Shown in pieces: positions 7,902 through 16,252 of a DNA stretch of 64,000 bases. The position numbers and the translations under genes were made by a program. A model generated the notes under the pieces. It had not been told where the DNA came from and did no database searches. It worked only from the letters and a program-made list of their open reading frames with translations. The stretch's first letter is position 1; the number at the start of each line of letters is the position of its first letter. This DNA is from Thermohalobaculum sp039028795 (GTDB taxonomy: Bacteria > Pseudomonadota > Alphaproteobacteria > Rhodobacterales > Rhodobacteraceae): NCBI GenBank assembly GCA_039028795.1, contig JBCCHJ010000024.1:1-64000 (forward strand), given 5' to 3'.

Positions 7902-9161
7902 TCAGGGCGTAAGCTTGTAAATCGTGCCTTCGTCGATGGCGGCATAGAGGCTGCCGTCCGGGCCCATCACCAGTGACCGGAACCGGCCCGATTCCATGGG
8001 CAGCGCCATGGTGGCGGTGCTCATCAGTTCGGTGCCGTCTTCGGACAACTGCATCACTTCGATGCGCTGACCCAGCGGTGTGCCGCCGAAGCCGATGCCC
8101 ATGATGCCGACAACCATCGCGCCATCCCAGTCACCCCAGGCCTCGCCCTTCAGGAACGCGGCCGAGGAGGTGCCTTGCGACCAGCCATTGTTGTTCCAGA
8201 TTGGCGGCATCGCGGCGGGGTAGGTCTTGAAGTCCGTCATCGGCATCCAAGCTGCGCGGGCAAAGCGGTTTTCGCCAACCATCTGGTTGGGGCTGTAACC
8301 GCAATAGTTGTCCGGGCAATCACCACGGTCTGCCATGTTCGGCCGCGGATCCCAACCGGCATTCCCGCCGTTGCGCAGAACCGTGATTTCGTCCGAATGC
8401 CAGGGTCCGTGCTCGGCAGTGATCGGCGTGCCGGTGCCGGGATGGAAGGCGATGCCTTGGACGTTGCGGTGGCCATAGGTGTAGGTCCGCTTGTCAAAGC
8501 CCACCGGAGGCGTATTGCCCGCCGCTGGCGCACCATCCGTGTCGATGCGGATCACCTTGCTGCCCATCATGGTCGGGCTTTGAGGAACCGCGCCATTGTG
8601 GGTGTCGCCGGTGGTCAGATAGAGATAGCCATCCGCATCGTTGAACCTGACGCGTCCGCCATTATGTGCACCTGGGCCGCCGAACGGGTGATCGGATGCC
8701 TTCATCTTATAGGGCACATCATCGACAATGTCTGTCCGGTCAGAGACGCTTTTGAAATCGTCGCTTACCACCATCCGCATCAAACGGTTGGTATGCGGGG
8801 TCGACATGTTCGAGGTGGAATAGACATAGATGCGCCGATTCTCGGCAAACGCCGGGTCCACGGCAACACCCATCATTCCAGCCTGCCCTTCGCAGAACAG
8901 ATCCTCGGCGGTCGCGGCATAGCCTTCAGACTCGCTCATCCCCAACAACGCGTTGACATCGCCCGAGGGCATGCGGACCGAAAGGCCATCGCATTTTTCG
9001 GTGTAGAACATCGTCCCGTCATCCAGGAACGCCATGTCCCATGGACTTTCCAGATCGCTCAGCACTGCTTCGTGGCTAAGGTTTTGCGCCATCGCTGGCG
9101 CTGCGCATAAAGCCATACCGGCAACAAGCGGCAGGAAGCCGCGTAATCTACTCGCTGTCAT
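7902..9161 (-). CDS. PQQ-dependent sugar dehydrogenase family protein (YliI/sorbosone dehydrogenase-like)
   Basis: A 419-residue secreted six-bladed beta-propeller of the soluble glucose/aldose sugar dehydrogenase family, which oxidises sugars in the periplasm with PQQ. Signals include the Sec peptide (LPLVAGMALCAAPAMAQ), LESPWDMAFLDDGTMFYTE, a GGPGAHNGGRVRF turn and ITAEHGPWHSDEI. The ATG at 9161 is preceded by GGGAGGAATTGTT; the upstream codon at 9176 is not. The next gene upstream on the same strand is a pseudoazurin, a plausible electron acceptor. Family confident; substrate unknown, and PQQ synthesis genes are not in the window. Confidence 0.88.
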   Translation of the reverse strand: MTASRLRGFLPLVAGMALCAAPAMAQNLSHEAVLSDLESPWDMAFLDDGTMFYTEKCDGLSVRMPSGDVNALLGMSESEGYAATAEDLFCEGQAGMMGVAVDPAFAENRRIYVYSTSNMSTPHTNRLMRMVVSDDFKSVSDRTDIVDDVPYKMKASDHPFGGPGAHNGGRVRFNDADGYLYLTTGDTHNGAVPQSPTMMGSKVIRIDTDGAPAAGNTPPVGFDKRTYTYGHRNVQGIAFHPGTGTPITAEHGPWHSDEITVLRNGGNAGWDPRPNMADRGDCPDNYCGYSPNQMVGENRFARAAWMPMTDFKTYPAAMPPIWNNNGWSQGTSSAAFLKGEAWGDWDGAMVVGIMGIGFGGTPLGQRIEVMQLSEDGTELMSTATMALPMESGRFRSLVMGPDGSLYAAIDEGTIYKLTP

Positions 9162-9247
9162 AACAATTCCTCCCATTATGGTTTCGTAGTCTGCGGCCTT
9201 CTGGCCGTCGTTGTTATGGCGTGTTGAGAATGTTCTTTGGGGTGGGA

Positions 9248-9733
9248 TCAGGCTTCTGCCGCCAGTAACGCGTCAGCCCGTTCAAAGATGTCCTTGAAGC
9301 GTTTCTTCGACTTGCCGCGCTGGCGCACGGTTTTGAGTTCCTCGTAGTTGCTGGAGACATCGCCAACCAGCAGAAGGCCGACCATGCCGTAGGATTTGTG
9401 GGGTGTGCAGAAGTACCCGTAAGCGCCCTCGGTCTCGACAACCAAGTCGAATTCTTTGCCGATTTTGCTTTTCCAACGCTCCACGCCTTCGGGCAGCATT
9501 TTCTTGAAAGACTCGGAATTGTGGTTGGTGTCGATGGCCAGGAAGCGGATTGTATCACCGGGCTGGGCGCGGACGATATCGGGGTGGAACACCATCAATT
9601 GTTTCTTATCATCGGGATCGTGGTTCAGCATCTGAACCTCATGAACGGTCCCGGCAGACGCGCGCATCGGGAACAACGAGGCCCATACTGCGGCGCCCCA
9701 GAGCGCAAGGTGCCTACGTCTTGAAACGAACAT
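9248..9733 (-). CDS. pseudoazurin-type blue copper protein
   Basis: A 161-residue exported cupredoxin. An Arg-rich leader (MFVSRRRHLALWGAAVWASL) resembles a Tat or Sec signal. Type-1 copper ligands are visible: the upstream His (DTNHNSESF) and the C-x2-H-x4-M cluster in YFCTPHKSYGM, as in pseudoazurin. A lysine-rich C-terminal tail (GKSKKRFKDIFERADALL) is longer than in classical pseudoazurins. GGGGGAGG before the ATG at 9733 decides that start. The gene lies 86 nt upstream of the sugar dehydrogenase on the same strand, so it probably shuttles electrons from it in the periplasm. Confidence 0.88.
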   Translation of the reverse strand: MFVSRRRHLALWGAAVWASLFPMRASAGTVHEVQMLNHDPDDKKQLMVFHPDIVRAQPGDTIRFLAIDTNHNSESFKKMLPEGVERWKSKIGKEFDLVVETEGAYGYFCTPHKSYGMVGLLLVGDVSSNYEELKTVRQRGKSKKRFKDIFERADALLAAEA

Positions 9734-9863
9734 TCGCCTCCCCCCGATCAACTTTGGGTTTATGAACGCTTGTTATCAGAACGTAGATCGCCGTTCGAGT
9801 CTGGCAACGCGTCAGCCCAGGACGGGCGGCCAAAAATCAGCTTAATGATATCGCGCGATGGGG

Positions 9864-11336
9864 TCAGGCATCCCCGCTCAACAGTCCTTCGACCCGGTCG
9901 ATGACCTCGTCCTTAGGGTAAAGGTCGTAGAACTGCGCGGCAAGAAGTGGCGGCGGTCCGAAGAAGAACCTCTCATAAAGGCACTGGCGCGAGCCGAACC
10001 CGCTGACGGCCACGTCATGGGCCAGGCGGAACAGAGCAACGCGGTCCTTTGATCCACGATGAGCGACCTGGAAGTACCGTTCCACATCCTGGGAGATGTC
10101 GTTCGAGAAATCTGCCTCGGCGGGGGTGGCCATCAAGGACGAGGCACCCATCATCTGCAGGATCTCGATCATCCGAGGGTACATTTTCGGGAACAGGTTC
10201 CGCGATGCATCGATGGGACGGCGCAGCGGGATGTAGTTGCCCCATTCGTCCTCATGCGCCTGTGCTTCGGCGGAAAACAGCAAGGCTTTCACCGTTTCGG
10301 TCATCTGCATGACTTCCGAAATCTGCCCCTTCACGTGCAGATCTTTGTCCTTGCCGGTGGCTTGGGCGATGGCGCACATCAGACCGACCATGAACTCGGC
10401 CTTCGCCAGCTTCCCGCAGGCGACCTGGTGCATCATATGGATCACGGCATTGGTCGCGCCGAAGGCCTGATTGCAGAGCAGTGGTTCGCGATACATGAAG
10501 ACGCGCTCCCACGGGACCAGAACGTTTTCGAAGATGACAACCGCGTCCATTTCTTCGAAACGCGAGGCTAAAGGCGCGTCGAATTCCGATTTGCCGTGGT
10601 CATAGGTGTCACGGCACAGCATCTTCAGACCCGGCGTCGCAATCGGCAGGGCGAATGCAAAGGCGAAGGGGATGTTTTCCTCGACCGGTTTCAGAATGGT
10701 CGAAGGGAAAACTTCGATCTCGTCCGCTGATGGACCCAGGGTCGCCAGCAGGCGTGCGCCATTCACAACTATTCCGGCGTCGGTCTCCTTGACCACCTGC
10801 AGCGCGACGGTGTCGTTGAACCGACCCGCCGAGGCCTCTTGGTGCGACATCGTCGGATTCACCAACGTATGCGTCAGCACCAGATCGTTCTTACGCACGC
10901 GGTTGTAGAAGTTGGTCATGTTGGCGACAAAGTCAGCCTGACCTTCTTTGCCTTGGGCCAGGAACCCAGGCGCCGAGGCAAAAGCCATTACCGAGGCGTT
11001 CTTATAGTCCGGCGTTCGCCCGAACATGCCGTTGGACCAGGTTGCCCATTCGTAGAACGCCTTGCCCCGCGCGGACACATCAGCCTGAGATTTCGGTGCC
11101 ATATGGGACATGGCACAGCGGTCGCCGTCCGCGTCCAAATAGGTGACGACATCGCGATAAGGGTCGACATGCTGACGGTCCAGAAACTTGGCCAGCGTCC
11201 GCGCACCGCGGGCAATGCCGGGTGCTTGGCTGACATCCTTGACCCGTTCGCCCTGCATCCAAACCTCGCGATCATCGCGCAGGCCGTCCAAATACTCGGC
11301 GCCGGTACGAATGCCTTTGTCCAGTTTCTTCAGCAT
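9864..11336 (-). CDS. hpaB: 4-hydroxyphenylacetate 3-monooxygenase, oxygenase component
   Basis: A 490-residue FADH2-dependent hydroxylase of the HpaB family, which ortho-hydroxylates 4-hydroxyphenylacetate to homoprotocatechuate using flavin supplied by a reductase (HpaC). It starts MLKKLDKGIRTGAEYLDGLRDDREVW and contains RNDLVLTHTLVNP-type and YEPLLCNQ-type regions of the family plus NVLVPWERVFMY. It lies 13 nt downstream of hpaR on the same strand. No hpaC-like reductase is next to it, so reduced flavin must come from elsewhere. Product is consistent with the homoprotocatechuate dioxygenase encoded nearby. Confidence 0.9.
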   Translation of the reverse strand: MLKKLDKGIRTGAEYLDGLRDDREVWMQGERVKDVSQAPGIARGARTLAKFLDRQHVDPYRDVVTYLDADGDRCAMSHMAPKSQADVSARGKAFYEWATWSNGMFGRTPDYKNASVMAFASAPGFLAQGKEGQADFVANMTNFYNRVRKNDLVLTHTLVNPTMSHQEASAGRFNDTVALQVVKETDAGIVVNGARLLATLGPSADEIEVFPSTILKPVEENIPFAFAFALPIATPGLKMLCRDTYDHGKSEFDAPLASRFEEMDAVVIFENVLVPWERVFMYREPLLCNQAFGATNAVIHMMHQVACGKLAKAEFMVGLMCAIAQATGKDKDLHVKGQISEVMQMTETVKALLFSAEAQAHEDEWGNYIPLRRPIDASRNLFPKMYPRMIEILQMMGASSLMATPAEADFSNDISQDVERYFQVAHRGSKDRVALFRLAHDVAVSGFGSRQCLYERFFFGPPPLLAAQFYDLYPKDEVIDRVEGLLSGDA

Positions 11337-11349
11337 GGGTTCCCTCCGA

Positions 11350-11820
11350 TTACGCCGCGGTGGACGTTTTGGCCGCGGGTGCGCCGTCGGCGATTTTGGT
11401 CAGGATGCGGTCCAGCTCTGCCCATTCGTCGTTAGTCGCACGGGCACGCAGGTCATCATGGATGGCGGAGATCCGAGGTTCAACGTCTGCATACAGCGCC
11501 CGTCCCTGATCGGTGGCGACCAGATAGACCAGGCGGCGATCCGACTCGGATCGGATGCGGCTGACCAAACCGCGTTTTTCCAACCTGTCGACGATGCCGA
11601 CCAGGCTGGGCGCTGGCAGAACCGTTGCTGCGGCCAGGTCCACCATGGACAGGCGGTCAAGCTCCCACATTGCGCGCAGCACGCGCCATTGTTGGTCCGT
11701 CAGGTCATGGTCGGCAAAGATTTCCCGGAAGGGCGGCATCACTGCCTGCATCGTCCGGTGCAGCAGCAAAGGCAGGGATCTGGAAAACACGTTTGCCATT
11801 TCGATTGCCATCTTAATCAT
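11350..11820 (-). CDS. hpaR: MarR-family regulator of homoprotocatechuate degradation
   Basis: A 156-residue MarR-type winged-helix regulator (LTDQQWRVLRAMWE; LAAATVLPAPSLVGIVDRLEKRGLV; SESDRRLVYLVATDQG). This is the HpaR form, a repressor that is relieved by 4-hydroxyphenylacetate or homoprotocatechuate derivatives. It is followed by hpaB and is divergent from the hpa operon. The first ATG (11820) lies inside a near-perfect palindrome, which suggests autoregulation; ATG at 11811 is an alternative start just outside the palindrome. Neither has a strong Shine-Dalgarno sequence. Confidence 0.9.
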   Translation of the reverse strand: MIKMAIEMANVFSRSLPLLLHRTMQAVMPPFREIFADHDLTDQQWRVLRAMWELDRLSMVDLAAATVLPAPSLVGIVDRLEKRGLVSRIRSESDRRLVYLVATDQGRALYADVEPRISAIHDDLRARATNDEWAELDRILTKIADGAPAAKTSTAA

Positions 11821-11835
11821 TCACATGTTAATGAT
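11816..11835. promoter_or_regulatory. palindromic operator, likely bound by HpaR
   Basis: ATCATT-c-ACATGT-t-AATGAT is a 20-bp palindrome with one mismatched pair. MarR proteins bind palindromes of this size. It sits across the first start codon of hpaR and upstream of the divergent aminotransferase gene, so one site could control hpaR-hpaB and the forward operon. Binding is inferred. Confidence 0.6.
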
Positions 11836-11932
11836 GTTTGAAAGAGCGGCGAGAGTCAACCGGGATTGCGCCAACGCCCAATCAATGGGATGGATCGCGA
11901 CGCACCGCCGCCGGACACTTGGGGATTACCCG

Positions 11933-13285
11933 ATGAATGCCGAGAATTTCCTGAAGGAAAACAATGCCCGCCATCTTTGGCATCCCATGGCGCATCCCGG
12001 GGACAGCCTTGCGAACCCGCCCGCGATCATCACCGTCGGCAAGGGCGTGCGAATCACAGATGTCGATGGGCACGAGACGATCGATGCGGTCGGCGGGCTG
12101 TGGAACGTCAATCTCGGCTATTCCTGCGATCCGGTGAAAGCCGCGATTGCCGGGCAGTTGGATCAGCTGCCGTACTATTCGATCTTCCGCGGCACCTCGA
12201 ACGACAAGGTGATCGAGCTTAGCCTGATGCTGCAGGACTTCTTTGCCCCTGATGGGCTCAGCCGCGCGTTCTTCACCTCTGGCGGGTCGGACAGTGTTGA
12301 GATCGCGCTGCGCCTGGCGCGGCAATACCACAAGGTGCAGGGCAATCCTGGCCGGGTGAAATATCTGAGCCTGAAGAAGGGCTATCACGGCACCCATACT
12401 GGCGGCGCATCGGTCAATGGCAACGCGAATTTCCGCACGGCCTATGAGCCGCTGTTGCCTGGGTGCTTCCAGATCCCGGCCCCCTATACCTATCGCAATC
12501 CGTTCAATGAAACGGACCCAGAGATGCTGGCGGGGCTGTGCCTTTCCGCGTTGGCAGATGAGATTGCCTTCCAGGGGCCAGAGACCATCGCCGCCTTCAT
12601 TATGGAGCCAATTCTGGGCGCGGGTGGCGTCATCCCCCCGCATGAAAGCTTCATGCCGGGTGTGAGAGAGATCTGTTCGAAACACGGTATCCTTTTGATT
12701 GCCGATGAAGTGATCACAGCGTTCGGGCGCACCGGGTCCTGGACGGGCTCGCGCCATTGGGGCGTGCAACCAGATCTGATGTGCACTGCCAAAGCGATCA
12801 CCAACGGCTACTTCCCGTTCGGTGCAGTGATGGTCAGCGATGCGGTGGCAGAGGCATTCGAAAAGGACGATACCGGTCGCGCAGCGATCGGATCGGGCTA
12901 CACCTATTCTGGCCACCCCGTTGGCGCGGCGGCGGCCATCGCCTGCCTGACGGAAACCCTGCGGATCGAGCCCTATAAGAATGCCGCCGATCGGGGCGTG
13001 GAACTCTACGGCGGGCTGCAGGGTCTGGCTGACAAGCATGATATCATCGGCGACGTTCGCGGCGGCCACGGATTGATGTGCGCACTGGAACTGGTCAGCG
13101 ACCGCGACGCGAAGACGCCGATCGACAAAGACACTATCGCCAGGGTGCATCAGGCGACCTATGAGGCTGGGGTGATGATCCGGATTTCAGGGCCCAACAT
13201 TATTCTGTCGCCGCCGCTGGTGCTGACCGCCGAGGATGTGGCGCAGATCATCAGCGCTTTGGATACAGGATTGGCGGCGGCCTGA
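11933..13285 (+). CDS. class III aminotransferase (omega-amino acid:pyruvate type)
   Basis: A 450-residue PLP enzyme. Signature parts are LWHPMAHPGD at the start, FTSGGSDSVEIALRLAR, the DEVITAFGRTG metal-like turn and the PLP lysine in CTAKAITNGYFP. Such enzymes move amino groups from omega-amino acids or amines to pyruvate. The start at 11933 (MNAENF, with GGGGA upstream) is preferred; the open frame extends far upstream without family similarity. It is the first gene of the hpa operon, 15 nt before hpaE, and just after the HpaR palindrome. An amine precursor of 4-hydroxyphenylacetate such as tyramine is one possible substrate; that is speculation. Confidence 0.85.
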   Translation: MNAENFLKENNARHLWHPMAHPGDSLANPPAIITVGKGVRITDVDGHETIDAVGGLWNVNLGYSCDPVKAAIAGQLDQLPYYSIFRGTSNDKVIELSLMLQDFFAPDGLSRAFFTSGGSDSVEIALRLARQYHKVQGNPGRVKYLSLKKGYHGTHTGGASVNGNANFRTAYEPLLPGCFQIPAPYTYRNPFNETDPEMLAGLCLSALADEIAFQGPETIAAFIMEPILGAGGVIPPHESFMPGVREICSKHGILLIADEVITAFGRTGSWTGSRHWGVQPDLMCTAKAITNGYFPFGAVMVSDAVAEAFEKDDTGRAAIGSGYTYSGHPVGAAAAIACLTETLRIEPYKNAADRGVELYGGLQGLADKHDIIGDVRGGHGLMCALELVSDRDAKTPIDKDTIARVHQATYEAGVMIRISGPNIILSPPLVLTAEDVAQIISALDTGLAAA

Positions 13286-13300
13286 CGTAGGGAAACGACG

Positions 13301-14812
13301 ATGAGCGAGTTGGACCAGAATATCGAAAAGGCGCAGGGTTATCTGGCCCGGTTCCGCGAGGTCGGGGTGATGAACCAGATCGGTGGGGCGTTGGTACCGG
13401 CGGCTTCTGGCAGGACGTTCCAATCGACCTCGCCCATCGACGATGCGGTGCTGTGCGACGTGGCCCGGGGCGGGGCCGAGGATATCGATGCCGCTGCCAA
13501 GGCCGCGAAAGAGGCCTTCCCGGAATGGCGCGATCTGGGCGGGGCCGAGCGCAAGAAGCTGCTGCATAGAATCGCCGATGCCATTGTCGATCGGGCGGAG
13601 GAAATCGCCTTTTGTGAATGTATCGACACCGGCCAGGCTCTGCGATTTATGTCCAAGGCCGCCCTGCGCGGGGCTGAGAATTTCCGCTTTTTTGCCGACA
13701 GGGCACCTGGCGCGCGGGACGGACAATCCCTGCCGTCGCCAACCCTGATGAATGTCACAACCAGGGTGCCCATCGGTCCGGTGGGCGTGATTACGCCCTG
13801 GAACACACCGTTCATGCTGTCTACCTGGAAGATCGCCCCGGCTTTGGCCGCGGGGTGCACGGTCGTGCACAAACCGGCGGAGCTTTCCCCCATCACCGCC
13901 CGCATCCTGATGGAGATCGCGCATGAAGCCGGTCTGCCCCCAGGCGTCTGGAATACGGTCAACGGCATGGGCGAAGAGGCCGGCAAAGCCCTGACCGAGC
14001 ACCCGGCTATCAAGGCCATTGCGTTTGTCGGTGAATCCAAGACCGGATCGCATATCATGCGCCAGGGTGCCGAAACGCTGAAGCGTGTACACTTCGAACT
14101 TGGCGGCAAGAACCCCGTCGTGGTCTTCGATGACGCCGATTTGGACCGAGCCCTGGATGCAGCGGTTTTCATGATCTACTCGCTTAATGGGGAACGCTGC
14201 ACGTCCTCATCGCGCTTGTTGGTTCAGGACACCATCGCCGATGAGTTCGAGGCCAAGCTGATCGAGCGGGTGAACCGCATCAAGATCGGCCATCCCCTTG
14301 ATCCATCGACGGAGATTGGTCCATTGATCCACAAAGACCACATGGCCAAGGTCACATCGTATTTCGACACCGCGCGGTCTGATGGTGCGGTGATTGCGGC
14401 AGGTGGTGAACGCCACGGTGAAACCGGATGTTTCGTCAAGCCGACCCTCTTCACCGGTGCGACAAACGCCATGACCATCGCCCAGGAAGAAATCTTCGGG
14501 CCGGTGCTGACCACAATCCGGTTCAACACAGAAGATGAAGCGCTGCAGATCGCCAATGACGTCGCTTACGGATTGACCGGCTATGTCTGGACCGAAAGCC
14601 TGACACGCGCCCTGCGGTTCACCGACAAGCTGGAAGCCGGGATGATCTGGGTGAATTCGGAAAATGTGCGCCACCTGCCAACCCCATTCGGCGGGGTCAA
14701 AGCATCGGGCATTGGCCGGGATGGCGGAGATTGGAGCTTTGAGTTCTATATGGAGCAAAAGCACATCGGCTTTGCCACCGGCCGCCATAAGATCCCACGG
14801 TTGGGGGCGTAG
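13301..14812 (+). CDS. hpaE: 5-carboxymethyl-2-hydroxymuconate semialdehyde dehydrogenase
   Basis: A 503-residue NAD-dependent aldehyde dehydrogenase. It carries VGVITPWNTPFMLSTWKIAPALAAGCT, the catalytic Glu in HFELGGKNP and the catalytic Cys in LNGERCTSSSR, a form typical of HpaE rather than of betaine aldehyde dehydrogenase. HpaE oxidises the ring-opened product of homoprotocatechuate 2,3-dioxygenase. The dioxygenase gene lies two genes downstream, which supports the call. The stop abuts the start of the following HD-hydrolase gene. Confidence 0.88.
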   Translation: MSELDQNIEKAQGYLARFREVGVMNQIGGALVPAASGRTFQSTSPIDDAVLCDVARGGAEDIDAAAKAAKEAFPEWRDLGGAERKKLLHRIADAIVDRAEEIAFCECIDTGQALRFMSKAALRGAENFRFFADRAPGARDGQSLPSPTLMNVTTRVPIGPVGVITPWNTPFMLSTWKIAPALAAGCTVVHKPAELSPITARILMEIAHEAGLPPGVWNTVNGMGEEAGKALTEHPAIKAIAFVGESKTGSHIMRQGAETLKRVHFELGGKNPVVVFDDADLDRALDAAVFMIYSLNGERCTSSSRLLVQDTIADEFEAKLIERVNRIKIGHPLDPSTEIGPLIHKDHMAKVTSYFDTARSDGAVIAAGGERHGETGCFVKPTLFTGATNAMTIAQEEIFGPVLTTIRFNTEDEALQIANDVAYGLTGYVWTESLTRALRFTDKLEAGMIWVNSENVRHLPTPFGGVKASGIGRDGGDWSFEFYMEQKHIGFATGRHKIPRLGA

Positions 14813-15229
14813 ATGTCCCGGCTAGGACGCGCATTCGAGATCGCCTTCGCCGCCCATTGGGGGCAGACGGACAAATCCGGTCAGCCCTACATGGCCCATG
14901 TGGTCCGCGTTGCCTCACGCGTCGCACCGGAAGATGCTCAGATCGTTGCGCTTCTGCATGATGTCGTCGAGGACACACAGGTTACGCTAGACACGATCCG
15001 GGATGTGTTCGGCACATTCATCGCAGACGCCGTTGACGCAATTACCAGACGTGACGGTGAAGGCCACGACGCTTACCTGGACCGGGTCGCCGCAAACCCC
15101 CTGGCAAAGGCCGTTAAGATCGCAGACCTGAATGACAATTCAGACCCGGTGCGCATGGCGCAGCTGGATCAGTTGACCCAAGCCCGCCTTGCCAAGAAAT
15201 ACGCAGCAGCCCGCGAACGCCTGCATTAA
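14813..15229 (+). CDS. small RelA/SpoT-type HD hydrolase (MESH1/SAH-like)
   Basis: A 138-residue single-domain HD protein. Motifs are H14 in FAAHWGQTDKSGQPYMAHV, the HD-ED box VALLHDVVEDT and KIADLNDN, the pattern of the hydrolase half of SpoT and of small alarmone hydrolases. It lacks synthetase and TGS/ACT domains. The start codon directly follows the hpaE stop and hpaD begins 12 nt after its end, so it is clearly in the hpa operon. (p)ppGpp breakdown is the usual guess for the family; here another phosphate ester or NADPH (as reported for MESH1) is possible. Confidence 0.75.
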   Translation: MSRLGRAFEIAFAAHWGQTDKSGQPYMAHVVRVASRVAPEDAQIVALLHDVVEDTQVTLDTIRDVFGTFIADAVDAITRRDGEGHDAYLDRVAANPLAKAVKIADLNDNSDPVRMAQLDQLTQARLAKKYAAARERLH

Positions 15230-15241
15230 GGGAACACTACG

Positions 15242-16222
15242 ATGCCCGTCCCTGCACCGGAACTCTACCCTCCGTTCAACATCGTGCGCCTCAGCCATGT
15301 GGAGTATGTCGTCCGCGATCTTGCAGCTTCAAAGGCGTTCTATGCGGATACGCTGGGTCTGCACATCACCCACGAGGAACCGGGCCGCGTCTATCTGCGT
15401 GCTATGGAGGAGCGTGGGCATCATTGCGTGGCCCTGGTCGAAGGGGATGACCCGGTCGTCAATGTGCTGGCGTTCAAGCTGTATGACGAGCCGGACCTGG
15501 ACAAAGCGGCGGATTGGTTCGCAGCGGAAGGCCTTCCGGTAGAATGGGTTGAACGGCCCTATCAGGCGCGAACGCTGCGCACGCGTGACCCCTGGGGCAT
15601 GCCTCTGGAATTCTATGTAAAGATGGACCGGGTGCCGCACCTGACCCAGCAGTACAAGCTGTACAGGGGTGTGAAACCCCTGCGTATCGACCACTTCAAC
15701 ATGTTCTCTTCGGATGTCGACGGTGCGGTTGCGTTCTACAATCGCCTGGGCTTCCGCACGACCGAGTATTCCGAGGATGCCGGAACCGGCAAGGTCTGGG
15801 CGGCCTGGATGCACCGCAAGGGCGGTGTGCATGACATTGCCTTCACGAATGGTATCGGTCCGCGGTTGCACCACACGGCCTTCTGGGTGCCTACCCCGCT
15901 GAACATCATCGACCTTTTGGACCTGATGTCGACCACGGGATATCTGTCGAACATCGAACGTGGACCCGGACGGCATGGGATCTCTAACGCCTTCTTTCTT
16001 TATGTGCGTGATCCCGACGGACACCGGATCGAGATTTATTGTTCTGACTATCAGACCGTGGACCCGGATCTGGAGCCGATCAAATGGGATCTGAAAGATC
16101 CGCAGCGCCAAACCCTATGGGGCGCGCCTGCGCCGAAATCCTGGTTCGAGGAAGGATCCACCTTCGCCGATGTGCCCACCAAGGAACCGCTGTTAAAAGC
16201 CCAGCCCATCGTGGCACCATGA
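15242..16222 (+). CDS. hpaD: homoprotocatechuate (3,4-dihydroxyphenylacetate) 2,3-dioxygenase
   Basis: A 326-residue extradiol dioxygenase of the vicinal oxygen chelate fold, like the Brevibacterium/Arthrobacter enzymes HPCD/MndD rather than the LigB-type E. coli HpaD. Two repeated modules are visible: residues about 14-130 (inactive half) and 148-270 (active half). Metal ligands are H151 (RIDHFNMF), H210 or H211 (RLHHTAFW) and E264 (HRIEIYCSDY). It cleaves the ring of 3,4-dihydroxyphenylacetate next to the hydroxyls. It sits in the operon between hpaE and hpaH. Confidence 0.93.
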   Translation: MPVPAPELYPPFNIVRLSHVEYVVRDLAASKAFYADTLGLHITHEEPGRVYLRAMEERGHHCVALVEGDDPVVNVLAFKLYDEPDLDKAADWFAAEGLPVEWVERPYQARTLRTRDPWGMPLEFYVKMDRVPHLTQQYKLYRGVKPLRIDHFNMFSSDVDGAVAFYNRLGFRTTEYSEDAGTGKVWAAWMHRKGGVHDIAFTNGIGPRLHHTAFWVPTPLNIIDLLDLMSTTGYLSNIERGPGRHGISNAFFLYVRDPDGHRIEIYCSDYQTVDPDLEPIKWDLKDPQRQTLWGAPAPKSWFEEGSTFADVPTKEPLLKAQPIVAP

Positions 16223-16252
16223 CCTAAGTGATTCCCGGAACGGAGAACGGCC

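Noticed and set aside
8175..9110. 311-codon open frame antisense to the sugar dehydrogenase gene
   Set aside because: Composition is that of a shadow frame (many His, Arg, Val); no family resemblance.
11882..13150. 422-codon reverse open frame over the aminotransferase gene
   Set aside because: Antisense shadow of a well-recognised PLP enzyme.
13187..14172. Reverse open frames of about 280-300 codons over hpaE
   Set aside because: Shadows of the aldehyde dehydrogenase; no start signal.
13301..14812. Betaine aldehyde dehydrogenase
   Set aside because: The GERCTSSSR active-site form and the hpa neighbours fit HpaE better.
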